A DNA stretch of 64,000 bases from Thioalkalivibrio halophilus (GTDB taxonomy: Bacteria; Pseudomonadota; Gammaproteobacteria; Ectothiorhodospirales; Ectothiorhodospiraceae): positions 591-64,590 of the forward strand of contig NZ_MUZR01000017.1 in NCBI RefSeq assembly GCF_001995255.1, written 5' to 3'. Below, piece by piece: positions 16,615-24,298 of the stretch. The translations under genes and the position numbers were made by a program. Under the pieces are notes generated by a model that worked only from the letters and a program-made list of their open reading frames with translations, was not told where the DNA came from and ran no database searches. Position 1 is the stretch's first letter. The number at the start of each line of letters is the position of its first letter.

Positions 16615-18131
16615 ATCAGCCCGCCTTGCACCGTGACGACCTGCGCGCGGCCTTTGAAGCCATCCCGGAAGAAGTGGCGCATCACGGTACCCACCCTCCG
16701 GCACCCGCGAGCGTATACGTGGTCCCCGGTCACGAAAGTGCACTCAACCCCAATACACCAGTGGTGGTCGGGGACCGGGGCACGGGCAAGAGCTTCTGGA
16801 GTGCCGCCCTCAACGGTGAAACCACTCGTATGATGATCGGCCGCCAGCTGAAGCGGCTGAGGCTCGACAAGGTTCGTGTCGGCTGGGGCTACTCTTCCGA
16901 GACAGGCAACCACAGCCACCCTTCCCGGCGAGTATTGCGGAAGCTGCTTGACGAAGGATTCCGGGCCGAGGACATCTGGCGCACGGTCATCCTCTACCAG
17001 CTTGCCGGTCCAGCTGAACAGGGCCTGTTTCGGGGGGCGGAACGCTGGGCCGAACGTGTTCAGCGAATCGTCGATGACCCGGAGACCGAAGAACAACTGT
17101 TTGCAACGCTGGACGCTGACCTGAAGGCACGCGGGGAACGGCACCTGGTGGTATTTGATGCGCTGGACCGTCTGGGCGATGACTGGGCGCGCATCCGCAC
17201 CCTGCTGCGGGGGCTGCTGCGGGTTGGTCTCGATCTGCGGGAATACAGTGCGATCCGCACCAAATTCTTTCTGCGCCCCGACATGTGGGAAGACGAAAGT
17301 GTCTGGGCCTTCCCCGATGCATCCAAGCTCACCCACGGGCGTGTACTGCTGGAATGGCATCGCGCCGATCTGTATGGCCTGCTGTGGCACCACCTGGGAA
17401 ACGATCCACAATCCGGCCCCGCTTTCCGCGAATGGCTGGCCGCTACGCACAACGAACACTTCGAGTCGGTGGAGATCGACGGCGAGACCGTTTTCGTGGT
17501 CCCGGAATCGCTGCGAACACAGGACAAGGCACAGGCCGAAGTACTTCGGGCCATTGCAAGCCCCTTCATGGGGCGCGACCGACGCAGGGGCAAGACCTAC
17601 ACATGGGTGCCAACCCATCTGGCGGATGCCAAAGGGCAAATCAGTCCACGTAGTTTCCTGGTGGCACTGAAACAGGCTCATGTGCTCACCGAGCACCAGT
17701 ACGCCGATTCCGGCGTTCTGCTTCACTTTGAGGGCATCAAGCGCGGCGTACAGGAAGCCTCGCGCATCCGTTTGCAGGAACTGCAGGAGGACTACCCCTG
17801 GATCAAGCAGATGCTCGAACCACTGCACGGGATGACAGTACCGGCTACCAGAGAAGACCTCCAGACCCGCTGGCGCGAAAGCGGCGTGGTGGACGCCATC
17901 CAGCAGGCCGCAACGGACGACAGCAACCAGGACGACTCCGCACGCCCCTACCTGCCACCGCATGCGCTGGAAACGCCCGCCGCCGGCCAGTGTGCGGAAG
18001 ACGCGCTCATCGAGGCCGCAATCGAGATCGGCGTGATGAGTCGCACGGCCGATGGCCGTCTGAATATCCCCGACCTGTTCCGGGTGGCTGCCGGTATCGG
18101 GCGTCGTGGCGGCGTCCGGGCGATCCGGTGA
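16611..18131 (+). CDS. P-loop ATPase of unknown family, third gene of the cassette
   Basis: A 506-residue protein. Walker A G54-D-R-G-T-G-K60-S61 is preceded by a hydrophobic strand (PVVVGD). A Walker B-like strand HLVVFDALDRLGDDW (178-192) follows, with D183 and D186 available for metal and catalysis. A later R-P-D-M-W segment (222-226) could be the sensor region. A helical C-terminal part includes WVPTHLADAKGQISPRSFL. This resembles KAP/STAND-like or Sll1717-type ATPases that gate effectors, but I cannot place it firmly. It starts inside the ParA-like stop codon and is followed 1 nt later by the HigA-type gene, so all four genes form one transcript. Confidence 0.6.
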   Translation: MNQPALHRDDLRAAFEAIPEEVAHHGTHPPAPASVYVVPGHESALNPNTPVVVGDRGTGKSFWSAALNGETTRMMIGRQLKRLRLDKVRVGWGYSSETGNHSHPSRRVLRKLLDEGFRAEDIWRTVILYQLAGPAEQGLFRGAERWAERVQRIVDDPETEEQLFATLDADLKARGERHLVVFDALDRLGDDWARIRTLLRGLLRVGLDLREYSAIRTKFFLRPDMWEDESVWAFPDASKLTHGRVLLEWHRADLYGLLWHHLGNDPQSGPAFREWLAATHNEHFESVEIDGETVFVVPESLRTQDKAQAEVLRAIASPFMGRDRRRGKTYTWVPTHLADAKGQISPRSFLVALKQAHVLTEHQYADSGVLLHFEGIKRGVQEASRIRLQELQEDYPWIKQMLEPLHGMTVPATREDLQTRWRESGVVDAIQQAATDDSNQDDSARPYLPPHALETPAAGQCAEDALIEAAIEIGVMSRTADGRLNIPDLFRVAAGIGRRGGVRAIR

Positions 18132-18132
18132 G

Positions 18133-18450
18133 ATGACGATGCACAACCCTCCGCATCCGGGCGAGTTCATTCGCGAGGTCTATCTGGAACCATTCGGGCT
18201 GAGTGCCCGCCACCTGGCCAGCAAGCTTGATGTCTCGCCTTCCACCCTGGGGCGTATCCTGCAGGGGCGCAGCGGAGTCAGCCCCGAGATGGCGCTGCGT
18301 CTTTCGAAAACGCTCGGGCGGTCTCCGGAAAGCTGGCTTGCCATGCAGGACCAGCACGACCTCTGGTGTGCACGCAGGAGCGTGAAGCTGGACGGCGTAC
18401 AGCGAATCCAGTTCGACGGGCTCGGCGACAGCGGACAACCAGGCGCGTAG
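18133..18450 (+). CDS. HigA-type antitoxin / XRE regulator without a HigB partner
   Basis: A 105-residue HigA-family protein. The N-terminus HNPPHPGEFIREVYLEPFGLS and the helix-turn-helix ASKLDVSPSTLGRILQGRSG (about 29-48) are classic, and it ends with SPESWLAMQDQHDLW. It starts 1 nt after the ATPase stop. HigA normally follows a HigB RNase gene, but no HigB-like frame precedes or follows it; the upstream gene is a large ATPase. It may therefore act as transcriptional regulator of the cassette, perhaps at the palindrome 14832-14852, or neutralise the HEPN-like protein. Both ideas are inference. Confidence 0.85.
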   Translation: MTMHNPPHPGEFIREVYLEPFGLSARHLASKLDVSPSTLGRILQGRSGVSPEMALRLSKTLGRSPESWLAMQDQHDLWCARRSVKLDGVQRIQFDGLGDSGQPGA

Positions 18451-18587
18451 CCCGGCAAGCAGGTGCGCGACGGGCAAGGTGGCTACCCCCGGCCCGGTCA
18501 GCGCCGAGGCATCCACCGATATCGTTAAGGACCAGAGGGGGCCTCCAGCGCATGGAGAAGAAGACCCCTTCCGTCTCGTTACGCTGC

Positions 18588-19139
18588 TTACCGGGCCGCC
18601 TCGGCTTCCAGCATATCTGCGAGTTCGGCTGCGGGGACAAGGCCGTACCTGATCTGGCCCTCGGGGGTGATGATGGTGGGGGTACCCAGGAAGCGGTGCT
18701 CCCGGGCGATGGCCAGATGATCGGCCACGGGATTCGGGCAGTCTTCCGCCTTTATGGTCTCGGCCCGCTTGGCCCGGGTGATGGCATCCTGCCGGTCGTC
18801 GCTGCACCACACCGCCTCCATCTGCTCGAAGGCGTTGCCGATGACGGGGAACGCCGCATAGCGAATGCGGATGTCCCACAGGAGGTAGTCATCGATTTGC
18901 TGGTGGAACTCGCGGCAATAGGGGCAGTTGACGTCGGTAAAGACCGTCACGGTGTACTGGGCGCCATCCGGCTCAAAGACGATGAGCTCGTCCTCGTCCA
19001 GGCCTTCCACCAGTTGCACGATCTCGGCCTGCCGTTCCCCGGCGGCCGCGTTGCCGCTCAGGCCGAACACCAGAAGCGCCACGGCCACCAGGACCATGGG
19101 CCATGTGCAGATCCCGTTCGTCCGTATCACGTGCACCAT
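18588..19139 (-). CDS. Short DsbC/DsbG-like thiol:disulfide interchange protein
   Basis: A 183-residue exported thioredoxin-fold protein. A hydrophobic signal (about 16-33) is followed by the active site C-P-Y-C in FTDVNCPYCREFHQQ, and by the cis-Pro loop LGTPTIITPEGQIRYG typical of DsbC. The N-terminal dimerisation domain is reduced to about 20-25 residues, so the protein is some 50 residues shorter than DsbC (about 216 mature plus signal). It may be monomeric and act more as an oxidase or reductase than an isomerase. The start is uncertain: GGAAGG directly abuts the ATG at 19139, and a GTG at 19130 would have better spacing. It is divergent from pyruvate kinase. Confidence 0.8.
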   Translation of the reverse strand: MVHVIRTNGICTWPMVLVAVALLVFGLSGNAAAGERQAEIVQLVEGLDEDELIVFEPDGAQYTVTVFTDVNCPYCREFHQQIDDYLLWDIRIRYAAFPVIGNAFEQMEAVWCSDDRQDAITRAKRAETIKAEDCPNPVADHLAIAREHRFLGTPTIITPEGQIRYGLVPAAELADMLEAEAAR

Positions 19140-19323
19140 CCTTCCGGCTTGATATGTTGACAGCCGGATTTGTCGGTCTGGCGGATCCCCTCCCCCGAAA
19201 CACATACCAATGGACCATTGCGAGGCATCCGGGTTCCGGATGGAGGACGCTTGCCGGGCTCGGTGGCGACAGGCTGGCGCGGACGGTTTACTCTCGATAG
19301 CAGTGAACAAATAAGGGCCTGCC

Positions 19324-20766
19324 ATGCCGTTGCCCGCGCAGAAGACGAAGATCGTGGCCACCGTCGGGCCGGCGTCCGATTCACCGGAGACGCTGCGGCG
19401 GATGATGCAGGCCGGGCTGAACGTGGTCCGGCTGAACTTCTCGCATGGCGATCCCGCCTGTCACGCCGGCCTGATCGCGCAGATCCGCGAAGCGGCGCAG
19501 GAGACCGGCACCCGTGTGGCCATCCTCGGGGATCTGCCGGGGCCGAAGATGCGCATTGGCGAGCTGGCCGAGGAGCCGATCGAGCTGGAGCCGGGTCAGG
19601 GCATCACGTTGACCACCCGGGAGTGCATCGGGGACGCCTCGCGGGTCAGCGTGTCGTTCTCCGGGTTGCCGGAGGCGGTGCAGCCGGGCGATGCGCTGTT
19701 TTTGAACGACGGCTACATCGAGCTGGAGGTGATGTCGGTCGCCGGCCCCGACGTCAGCTGCCGCGTGCAGACCGGCGGGGAACTGCGCTCGCGCAAGGGG
19801 CTGAACCTGCCGGGCATCGATCTCGGGATCCGCGCCTTCACGCTGGACGATCACGAATGGCTGCGGTTTGCGGCGGAACACGGCGTGGATGCGGTGAGCC
19901 AGAGCTTCGTGGTCGACGGCGAGGACATCCTGGCGGTGCGCAAGGCCGCGGAGGATCTGGGCTACAACCCATTCATCATCGCCAAGATCGAGCGCGCCGA
20001 TGCGCTGGAGCAGCTCGACAGCATCCTCGAGACGGCCGACGGCATCATGGTGGCGCGCGGAGACCTGGGGGTGGAGATTCCGATCGCGAGCATCGCGCTG
20101 GCCCAGCGCCGCATCACCCGCCGCGCCAACCGACACAACCGCCCGGTGATCACCGCCACGCAGATGCTGGAGTCGATGGTGAACTCGCGCCGGCCCACGC
20201 GCGCCGAGGCCACCGACGTGGCCAATGCCATCCTCGGCGGCACCGACTGCGTGATGCTCTCCGGCGAGTCCGCGATGGGGCGCTATCCGGTGGAGTCGGT
20301 GGCGATGCTGGCGGCCATCGCCCGCTCGATCGAACCGGAACGCGACGCCGCCGCGGGCACCGACCACCCCGACGAACCCGACCTGCCCGAGCAGGAGCGC
20401 GCCGCCGACCTGATCGCGCGCAGCGTGTTCCACACCGCGCACCGGAGCCGACCGCAGGTCACGCTGGTGCCCACGCTCAGCGGCGCCACCGCCCGACGCA
20501 TCGCCGGCCTGGGCCTGCCCTGCTGGATCGCGGCCTTTACGCCGCACCCCGAGACCGCTCAGGGCCTGCAGTTTTCCTACGGTGTCCGGCCGGAGGCCGT
20601 GGCCGAGGACCGCAGCGACTGGAACGACTTTGCGCGCCAGTGGCTCGCGGAGAACGGCATCAACGAAGGCCTGGCTCTGCTCGTCCAGGGCCCCTCCGAG
20701 CCGCACCCCTCGGGCAATCACCGCCTGGAGCTGCTGGAACTGGGTCCGTTCCGCGGGGAAGGCTGA
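19324..20766 (+). CDS. pyk: Pyruvate kinase
   Basis: A 480-residue pyruvate kinase converting phosphoenolpyruvate and ADP to pyruvate and ATP. N-terminal KTKIVATVGPASDS is present, with the NFSHGD substrate loop and GDLPGPKMRIGEL. The catalytic block is FIIAKIERADAL (Lys in the K-I-E motif), then DGIMVARGDLGVEI and TATQMLESM, followed by a C-terminal allosteric domain. Length fits the family (about 470-490). It is monocistronic, with a probable terminator at 20785-20806. It is divergent from the DsbC-like gene. Confidence 0.97.
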   Translation: MPLPAQKTKIVATVGPASDSPETLRRMMQAGLNVVRLNFSHGDPACHAGLIAQIREAAQETGTRVAILGDLPGPKMRIGELAEEPIELEPGQGITLTTRECIGDASRVSVSFSGLPEAVQPGDALFLNDGYIELEVMSVAGPDVSCRVQTGGELRSRKGLNLPGIDLGIRAFTLDDHEWLRFAAEHGVDAVSQSFVVDGEDILAVRKAAEDLGYNPFIIAKIERADALEQLDSILETADGIMVARGDLGVEIPIASIALAQRRITRRANRHNRPVITATQMLESMVNSRRPTRAEATDVANAILGGTDCVMLSGESAMGRYPVESVAMLAAIARSIEPERDAAAGTDHPDEPDLPEQERAADLIARSVFHTAHRSRPQVTLVPTLSGATARRIAGLGLPCWIAAFTPHPETAQGLQFSYGVRPEAVAEDRSDWNDFARQWLAENGINEGLALLVQGPSEPHPSGNHRLELLELGPFRGEG

Positions 20767-20771
20767 TTCCG

Positions 20772-20990
20772 CTACCGGCCTGAGCGGGCCTCACCGGGCC
20801 CGTTTCGCGACGTATCGGCCGGGACAGCGGGGTCCGGAGCGAACGCCCCCGGCTCGGCCCCCGGATCAACCACATCGATCCGGTCGCGTCCGTCGTTCTT
20901 GGCCGAGTACAGCGCCCGGTCGGCGCGCCTGAGCAGGGTATCCGCGTTGTCCCCGGATCGGCATTCGGTCAGCGCCGGGGGCCTCCAAAG
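20772..20990 (-). pseudogene. C-terminal remnant of a GGDEF diguanylate cyclase
   Basis: Reading the minus strand gives ADTLLRRADRALYSAKNDG, followed by RDRIDVVDP and a TAG stop at 20772-20774. This is the highly conserved last helix of GGDEF domains (LLxxADxALYxAKxxGRNR). No start codon, GGDEF loop or upstream domain exists: the frame loses similarity within about 25 codons, near the XRE gene end at 21002. It is therefore a decayed fragment, perhaps cut by insertion of the adjacent toxin-antitoxin pair. It also overlaps the pyk terminator. Confidence 0.75.
20785..20806 (+). terminator. Putative rho-independent terminator of pyk
   Basis: Stem CGGGCC (20785-20790) / GGCCCG (20797-20802) with a 6-nt loop, followed by TTT. 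It lies 19 bp after the pyruvate kinase stop. The T-tract is short, so strength is uncertain. Confidence 0.5.
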
Positions 20991-21001
20991 GCCGCCGTTC
21001 C

Positions 21002-21394
21002 TCAGGGCTCTACCGGGAGCAGATCCTCGATGTCGACCTCGAGGATAGCGGCGATGCGACGCATGGCATCCACGGAACCGGACTTGCTACCGGCTTCCAG
21101 TTGGGAGATGTAGGACTTGCCCACCCCCGCCGCCGTCGCCAGCGACTCCTGCGTCAACCCACGATGTTCACGCCAGACGCGCATCGGGTGCTCGTCCCCG
21201 GCCAGAAGCCGCTGCGCAACCGCCTCCGGCACAACCTCGTCCTCGCCACGCTCCAGCTCGACCATGGCGCGGTCGAAAGTCCGGATGTCCTCGGCCTTTT
21301 CGGCGCTCGCCACCAGGCGCTCATAGGTGTCGATGGGGACCACGGCATATTCGGGTTTGCCGTCGCGCTCGATGATCTGAACCGCTTCACTCAT
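21002..21394 (-). CDS. XRE-family antitoxin with N-terminal Phd/RelB-like segment
   Basis: A 130-residue antitoxin. The N-terminus resembles Phd/YefM-type neutralising segments (IIERDGKPEYAVVPIDTYERLV). The C-terminal half is an XRE helix-turn-helix (LTQESLATAAGVGKSYISQLEAG, about 79-101, then the usual MRRIAAILEVDIEDLLP). Such fused antitoxins both cover the toxin and repress the operon. Its start overlaps the RelE-like toxin stop as ATGA. The toxin-first order is like HigBA and unlike RelBE. It is downstream of a diguanylate cyclase remnant, consistent with insertion as an accessory module. Confidence 0.85.
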   Translation of the reverse strand: MSEAVQIIERDGKPEYAVVPIDTYERLVASAEKAEDIRTFDRAMVELERGEDEVVPEAVAQRLLAGDEHPMRVWREHRGLTQESLATAAGVGKSYISQLEAGSKSGSVDAMRRIAAILEVDIEDLLPVEP

Positions 21395-21648
21395 TTGTAG
21401 ATGCCTCCTCGTGCGCCTGCGTCCAACACCAGAATGACCAGATCGTCATCCTGCCGACGAAACAGAACCCTCCACCGGCCGATGCGCAGACGGTAACCTT
21501 CGCGCCCCTGCAGTGGTCTGACATCCAGTCCCGGTTCGTCCGGGTCCCGCGCCAGCCGGCTCAGCGCCCCGGTCACGCGCTGGCGCTCTCCACGCGGCAT
21601 CCGCGCCAGGCACTTGAGTGCCGACTTCTTGTAGTTCAACCGGCACAC
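21391..21648 (-). CDS. RelE/ParE-superfamily toxin
   Basis: An 85-residue toxin of the RelE/ParE fold. The N-terminus CRLNYKKSALKCLARMPRGERQRV and the strand RIGRWRVLFRRQDDDLVILVLDAG match family length and pattern (basic, with a C-terminal YK). RelE members cleave mRNA in the ribosome and ParE members poison gyrase; which applies here cannot be told. The start chosen is GTG 21648, where family similarity begins. It lies 1 nt beyond the predicted transcription start of a strong promoter (21656-21684), suggesting a leaderless message. An ATG at 21687 would precede that promoter. Coupled to the antitoxin by ATGA. Confidence 0.82.
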   Translation of the reverse strand: MCRLNYKKSALKCLARMPRGERQRVTGALSRLARDPDEPGLDVRPLQGREGYRLRIGRWRVLFRRQDDDLVILVLDAGARGGIYK

Positions 21649-21655
21649 GAAGAAG

Positions 21656-21684
21656 AGTGTAGAAAAAGGTTTACCAACAGGCAA
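21656..21684 (-). promoter_or_regulatory. Sigma70 promoter of the toxin-antitoxin operon
   Basis: On the minus strand, TTGCCT (21684-21679) and TACACT (21661-21656) are separated by exactly 17 nt. Transcription would begin near 21649, directly at the GTG start of the toxin. The stretch is A/T-rich against its GC-rich surroundings. Confidence 0.65.
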
Positions 21685-21844
21685 CATAACGAATGACCCG
21701 TCCCGGGCATCCATCCGAACCAGGGGCACCCCGGCATGCTGATCCCGGCTTCGGGAACGCGGCCCGGCAACCCCGGGGCACAGGTCTTTGTCGCCGGGGC
21801 GCGTATCCGGCTATGGTCCGGGGTACGGATCAAGGAGAGCTGGC

Positions 21845-24298
21845 ATGACCCGACCGACACCCCTGGACGCGGAACGGACCTACCATCGCTGCCCGCCGGA
21901 GCAGCTCGAGTTCGACACCACCGAAGAGCTGGAAGAACTGGAACTCCCCTGCGGCCAGGACCGGCTGCTGCGCGCGCTGGAATTCGGTGCGGGCATGCGC
22001 AGCGCGGGTTTCAACCTGTTCGTGCTCGGCCCCGAGGGCAGCGACCGGCACGACCTGGTGCGCCGTTTTCTCGCCCGCCGCGCGGCCAGCGAGGCGGTCC
22101 CGCCGGACTGGTGCCATGTCTTTAATTTCGACCGGCCGGAACGCCCCCACGCGATTCGCCTGCCGGCCGGCGAAGGACGTCAACTGCGCGATGATCTCGA
22201 GAACCTGGTCGAGGAGATGCGCACCAGCATCCCTGCCGCCTTCGAGAGCGACGAATACCAGGGGCGGCTGCGGGAACTGCAGGAGGAGATGTCCGAACGC
22301 CAGAACGAGGGCGTCCGCGAGGTCCAGGAAGAGGCCAACAAGCACGACATCGAGCTGGTCAGCACCCCCAGCGGCTTCACCTTCGCACCCGTGCGTGACG
22401 GCGAGGTCCTGGACCCCGAGGAATACGAAAAGCTGCCAGAGGAAGAACGCGAGCGCATCGAGCAGAAGGCCGAGGAGCTGCAGAAACAGCTGCAGCAGGC
22501 CATCCAGCAGGTGCCCCGCCTGCGCAAGGAACTGCGGGAGAAGGTCCACTCGCTGAACGAGGAGATGGTGCAGCTGACCCTCGGCGATCCGATTCACGAT
22601 CTGAAGGAGAAGTGGGCGCACCTGCCACGCGTGGCGGAACAGCTCGACGCCATCCACGGCCACGTGGTGGAACACGCGGAGATCTTCCGCGGCGGCCACG
22701 ACGAACACGGCGGGCAGGATGAGCAGAGCGGGCAGGATCACGCGCCCCCGGAAGCGATGCTGGCCCGCTTTCGCGCCAACCTGCTGGTGGACCATGCGGA
22801 AACCGAAGGGGCGCCGGTGATCTACGAGGATCTGCCCAATCACCAGCATCTGACCGGCCAGATTGAACACCACGTGCACAACGGCGCGCTGTACACCGAC
22901 TTCTCGCTGATCCGCGCCGGTGCGCTGCACCATGCCAGCGGCGGCTACCTGATCCTCGACGCCCGGCGAGTGCTGATGCAGCCAATGGCGTGGGACAGCC
23001 TGAAGCGCGTGCTGTTCTCCGGCGAGATCCGCATCGAATCACTGGAGCGGCTCTACGGCCTGGTCAGCACGGTCAGCCTGGAACCCGAGCCGGTCCCGGT
23101 ATCGCCCAAGGTGGTGCTGGTGGGCGACCGCCTGCTGTACTACCTGCTGTCGCATTACGACCCGGACTTCGCCGAGCTGTTCAAGGTCGAGGCCGACTTC
23201 GAGGACGACCTCGAGCGCGACGAGGCCGGTTACGCCCTGTACGCGCGCATGCTCGCCAGCATGGCGCGGCGCGACGAGCTGCGCCCGCTGGACCGCGGCG
23301 CCGTGGCCCGCACCATCGAACACGCCAGCCGTCTGGCCGGGGATCAGACGAAACTCACCGCTCACGACCGCACCCTGCGCGACCTGCTGATGGAGGCCGA
23401 CCACTGGGCGCGTCAGGCAGAGGCCGAAACCATCGGCGCCGCCCACATCGAACGCGCGATCGAGGAACGCATCGAGCGTTCGGCACGCGTGCAGCGGCGC
23501 AGCCTGGAACAGATCCGCCGCGGCACGGTGATGATCGCCACGGAAGGCACGCAGACGGCCCAGGTCAACGGGCTGTCCGTGATGCAGCTGGGCAGCCACC
23601 TGTTCGGACGCCCGATGCGCATCACCGCGACCGCGCGGCCGGGCAAGGGCCAGGTCATCGACATCGAGCGCGAGGCCAGACTGGCCGGGCCGATCCACAG
23701 CAAGAGCGTGATGATCCTTTCACGCTTTCTCGCCAGCCGTTACACCGGGGATGCGGAGCTGTCGCTGTCGGCCAGCCTCGCCTTCGAACAGTCCTACGGC
23801 GGGATCGAGGGCGATTCCGCCTCGGTGGCCGAGATCTGTGCCCTGCTGTCGGCCATCGCACGGATCCCGCTGAAGCAGGCGCTGGCGGTGACCGGCTCGG
23901 TCAACCAGCACGGCGAAGTCCAGGCCGTCGGCGGGGTCAACGAAAAGATCGAGGGGTTCTTCGATGTCTGTCGGGAAGCGGGCGAGATGAACGGCCACGG
24001 CGTGCTCATCCCCGCCAGCAACGTCGAGCACCTGATGCTGCGGCGCGACGTGCGCGAAGCCGTGGCCGCCGGCCACTTCCGCGTGTACCCGCTACGCACG
24101 GTAGACGACGCCATTGGCCTGCTCACCGAGATGTCCCCCGGGGAAGCGGACGCCGATGGCGAGTTCCCGGCGGAGAGCTTCAACCGTGCGGTCGCCGACC
24201 GGCTGGCGACCTTCGCCCGCCTTGCGCGGCATCGCCGGCACGACGACGCGGGCGCCGAGGACGCCGGACCCGTTCCTCGGGCCGAGGACGATGACTGA
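21845..24298 (+). CDS. Lon-family ATP-dependent protease (AAA_32 / LonB-YcbZ type)
   Basis: An 817-residue protease. The N-terminal AAA_32-like region has the strand FNLFVLGPEGSDRHDLV, where a Walker A would sit, but the GK[ST] is replaced (G-S-D-R-H). A long charged helical insertion (about 115-270, Glu/Gln/Arg-rich) follows. The C-terminal Lon protease domain has the Ser-Lys dyad S658 (EGDSASVAE) and K701 (GGVNEKIEGFF). It lacks the N-terminal Lon substrate domain, as in YcbZ/LonH proteins. Role: cytoplasmic protein degradation, substrates unknown. AAGGAGAG precedes the ATG. The stop overlaps the start of the universal stress protein gene, so they form a stress-related pair. Confidence 0.85.
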   Translation: MTRPTPLDAERTYHRCPPEQLEFDTTEELEELELPCGQDRLLRALEFGAGMRSAGFNLFVLGPEGSDRHDLVRRFLARRAASEAVPPDWCHVFNFDRPERPHAIRLPAGEGRQLRDDLENLVEEMRTSIPAAFESDEYQGRLRELQEEMSERQNEGVREVQEEANKHDIELVSTPSGFTFAPVRDGEVLDPEEYEKLPEEERERIEQKAEELQKQLQQAIQQVPRLRKELREKVHSLNEEMVQLTLGDPIHDLKEKWAHLPRVAEQLDAIHGHVVEHAEIFRGGHDEHGGQDEQSGQDHAPPEAMLARFRANLLVDHAETEGAPVIYEDLPNHQHLTGQIEHHVHNGALYTDFSLIRAGALHHASGGYLILDARRVLMQPMAWDSLKRVLFSGEIRIESLERLYGLVSTVSLEPEPVPVSPKVVLVGDRLLYYLLSHYDPDFAELFKVEADFEDDLERDEAGYALYARMLASMARRDELRPLDRGAVARTIEHASRLAGDQTKLTAHDRTLRDLLMEADHWARQAEAETIGAAHIERAIEERIERSARVQRRSLEQIRRGTVMIATEGTQTAQVNGLSVMQLGSHLFGRPMRITATARPGKGQVIDIEREARLAGPIHSKSVMILSRFLASRYTGDAELSLSASLAFEQSYGGIEGDSASVAEICALLSAIARIPLKQALAVTGSVNQHGEVQAVGGVNEKIEGFFDVCREAGEMNGHGVLIPASNVEHLMLRRDVREAVAAGHFRVYPLRTVDDAIGLLTEMSPGEADADGEFPAESFNRAVADRLATFARLARHRRHDDAGAEDAGPVPRAEDDD

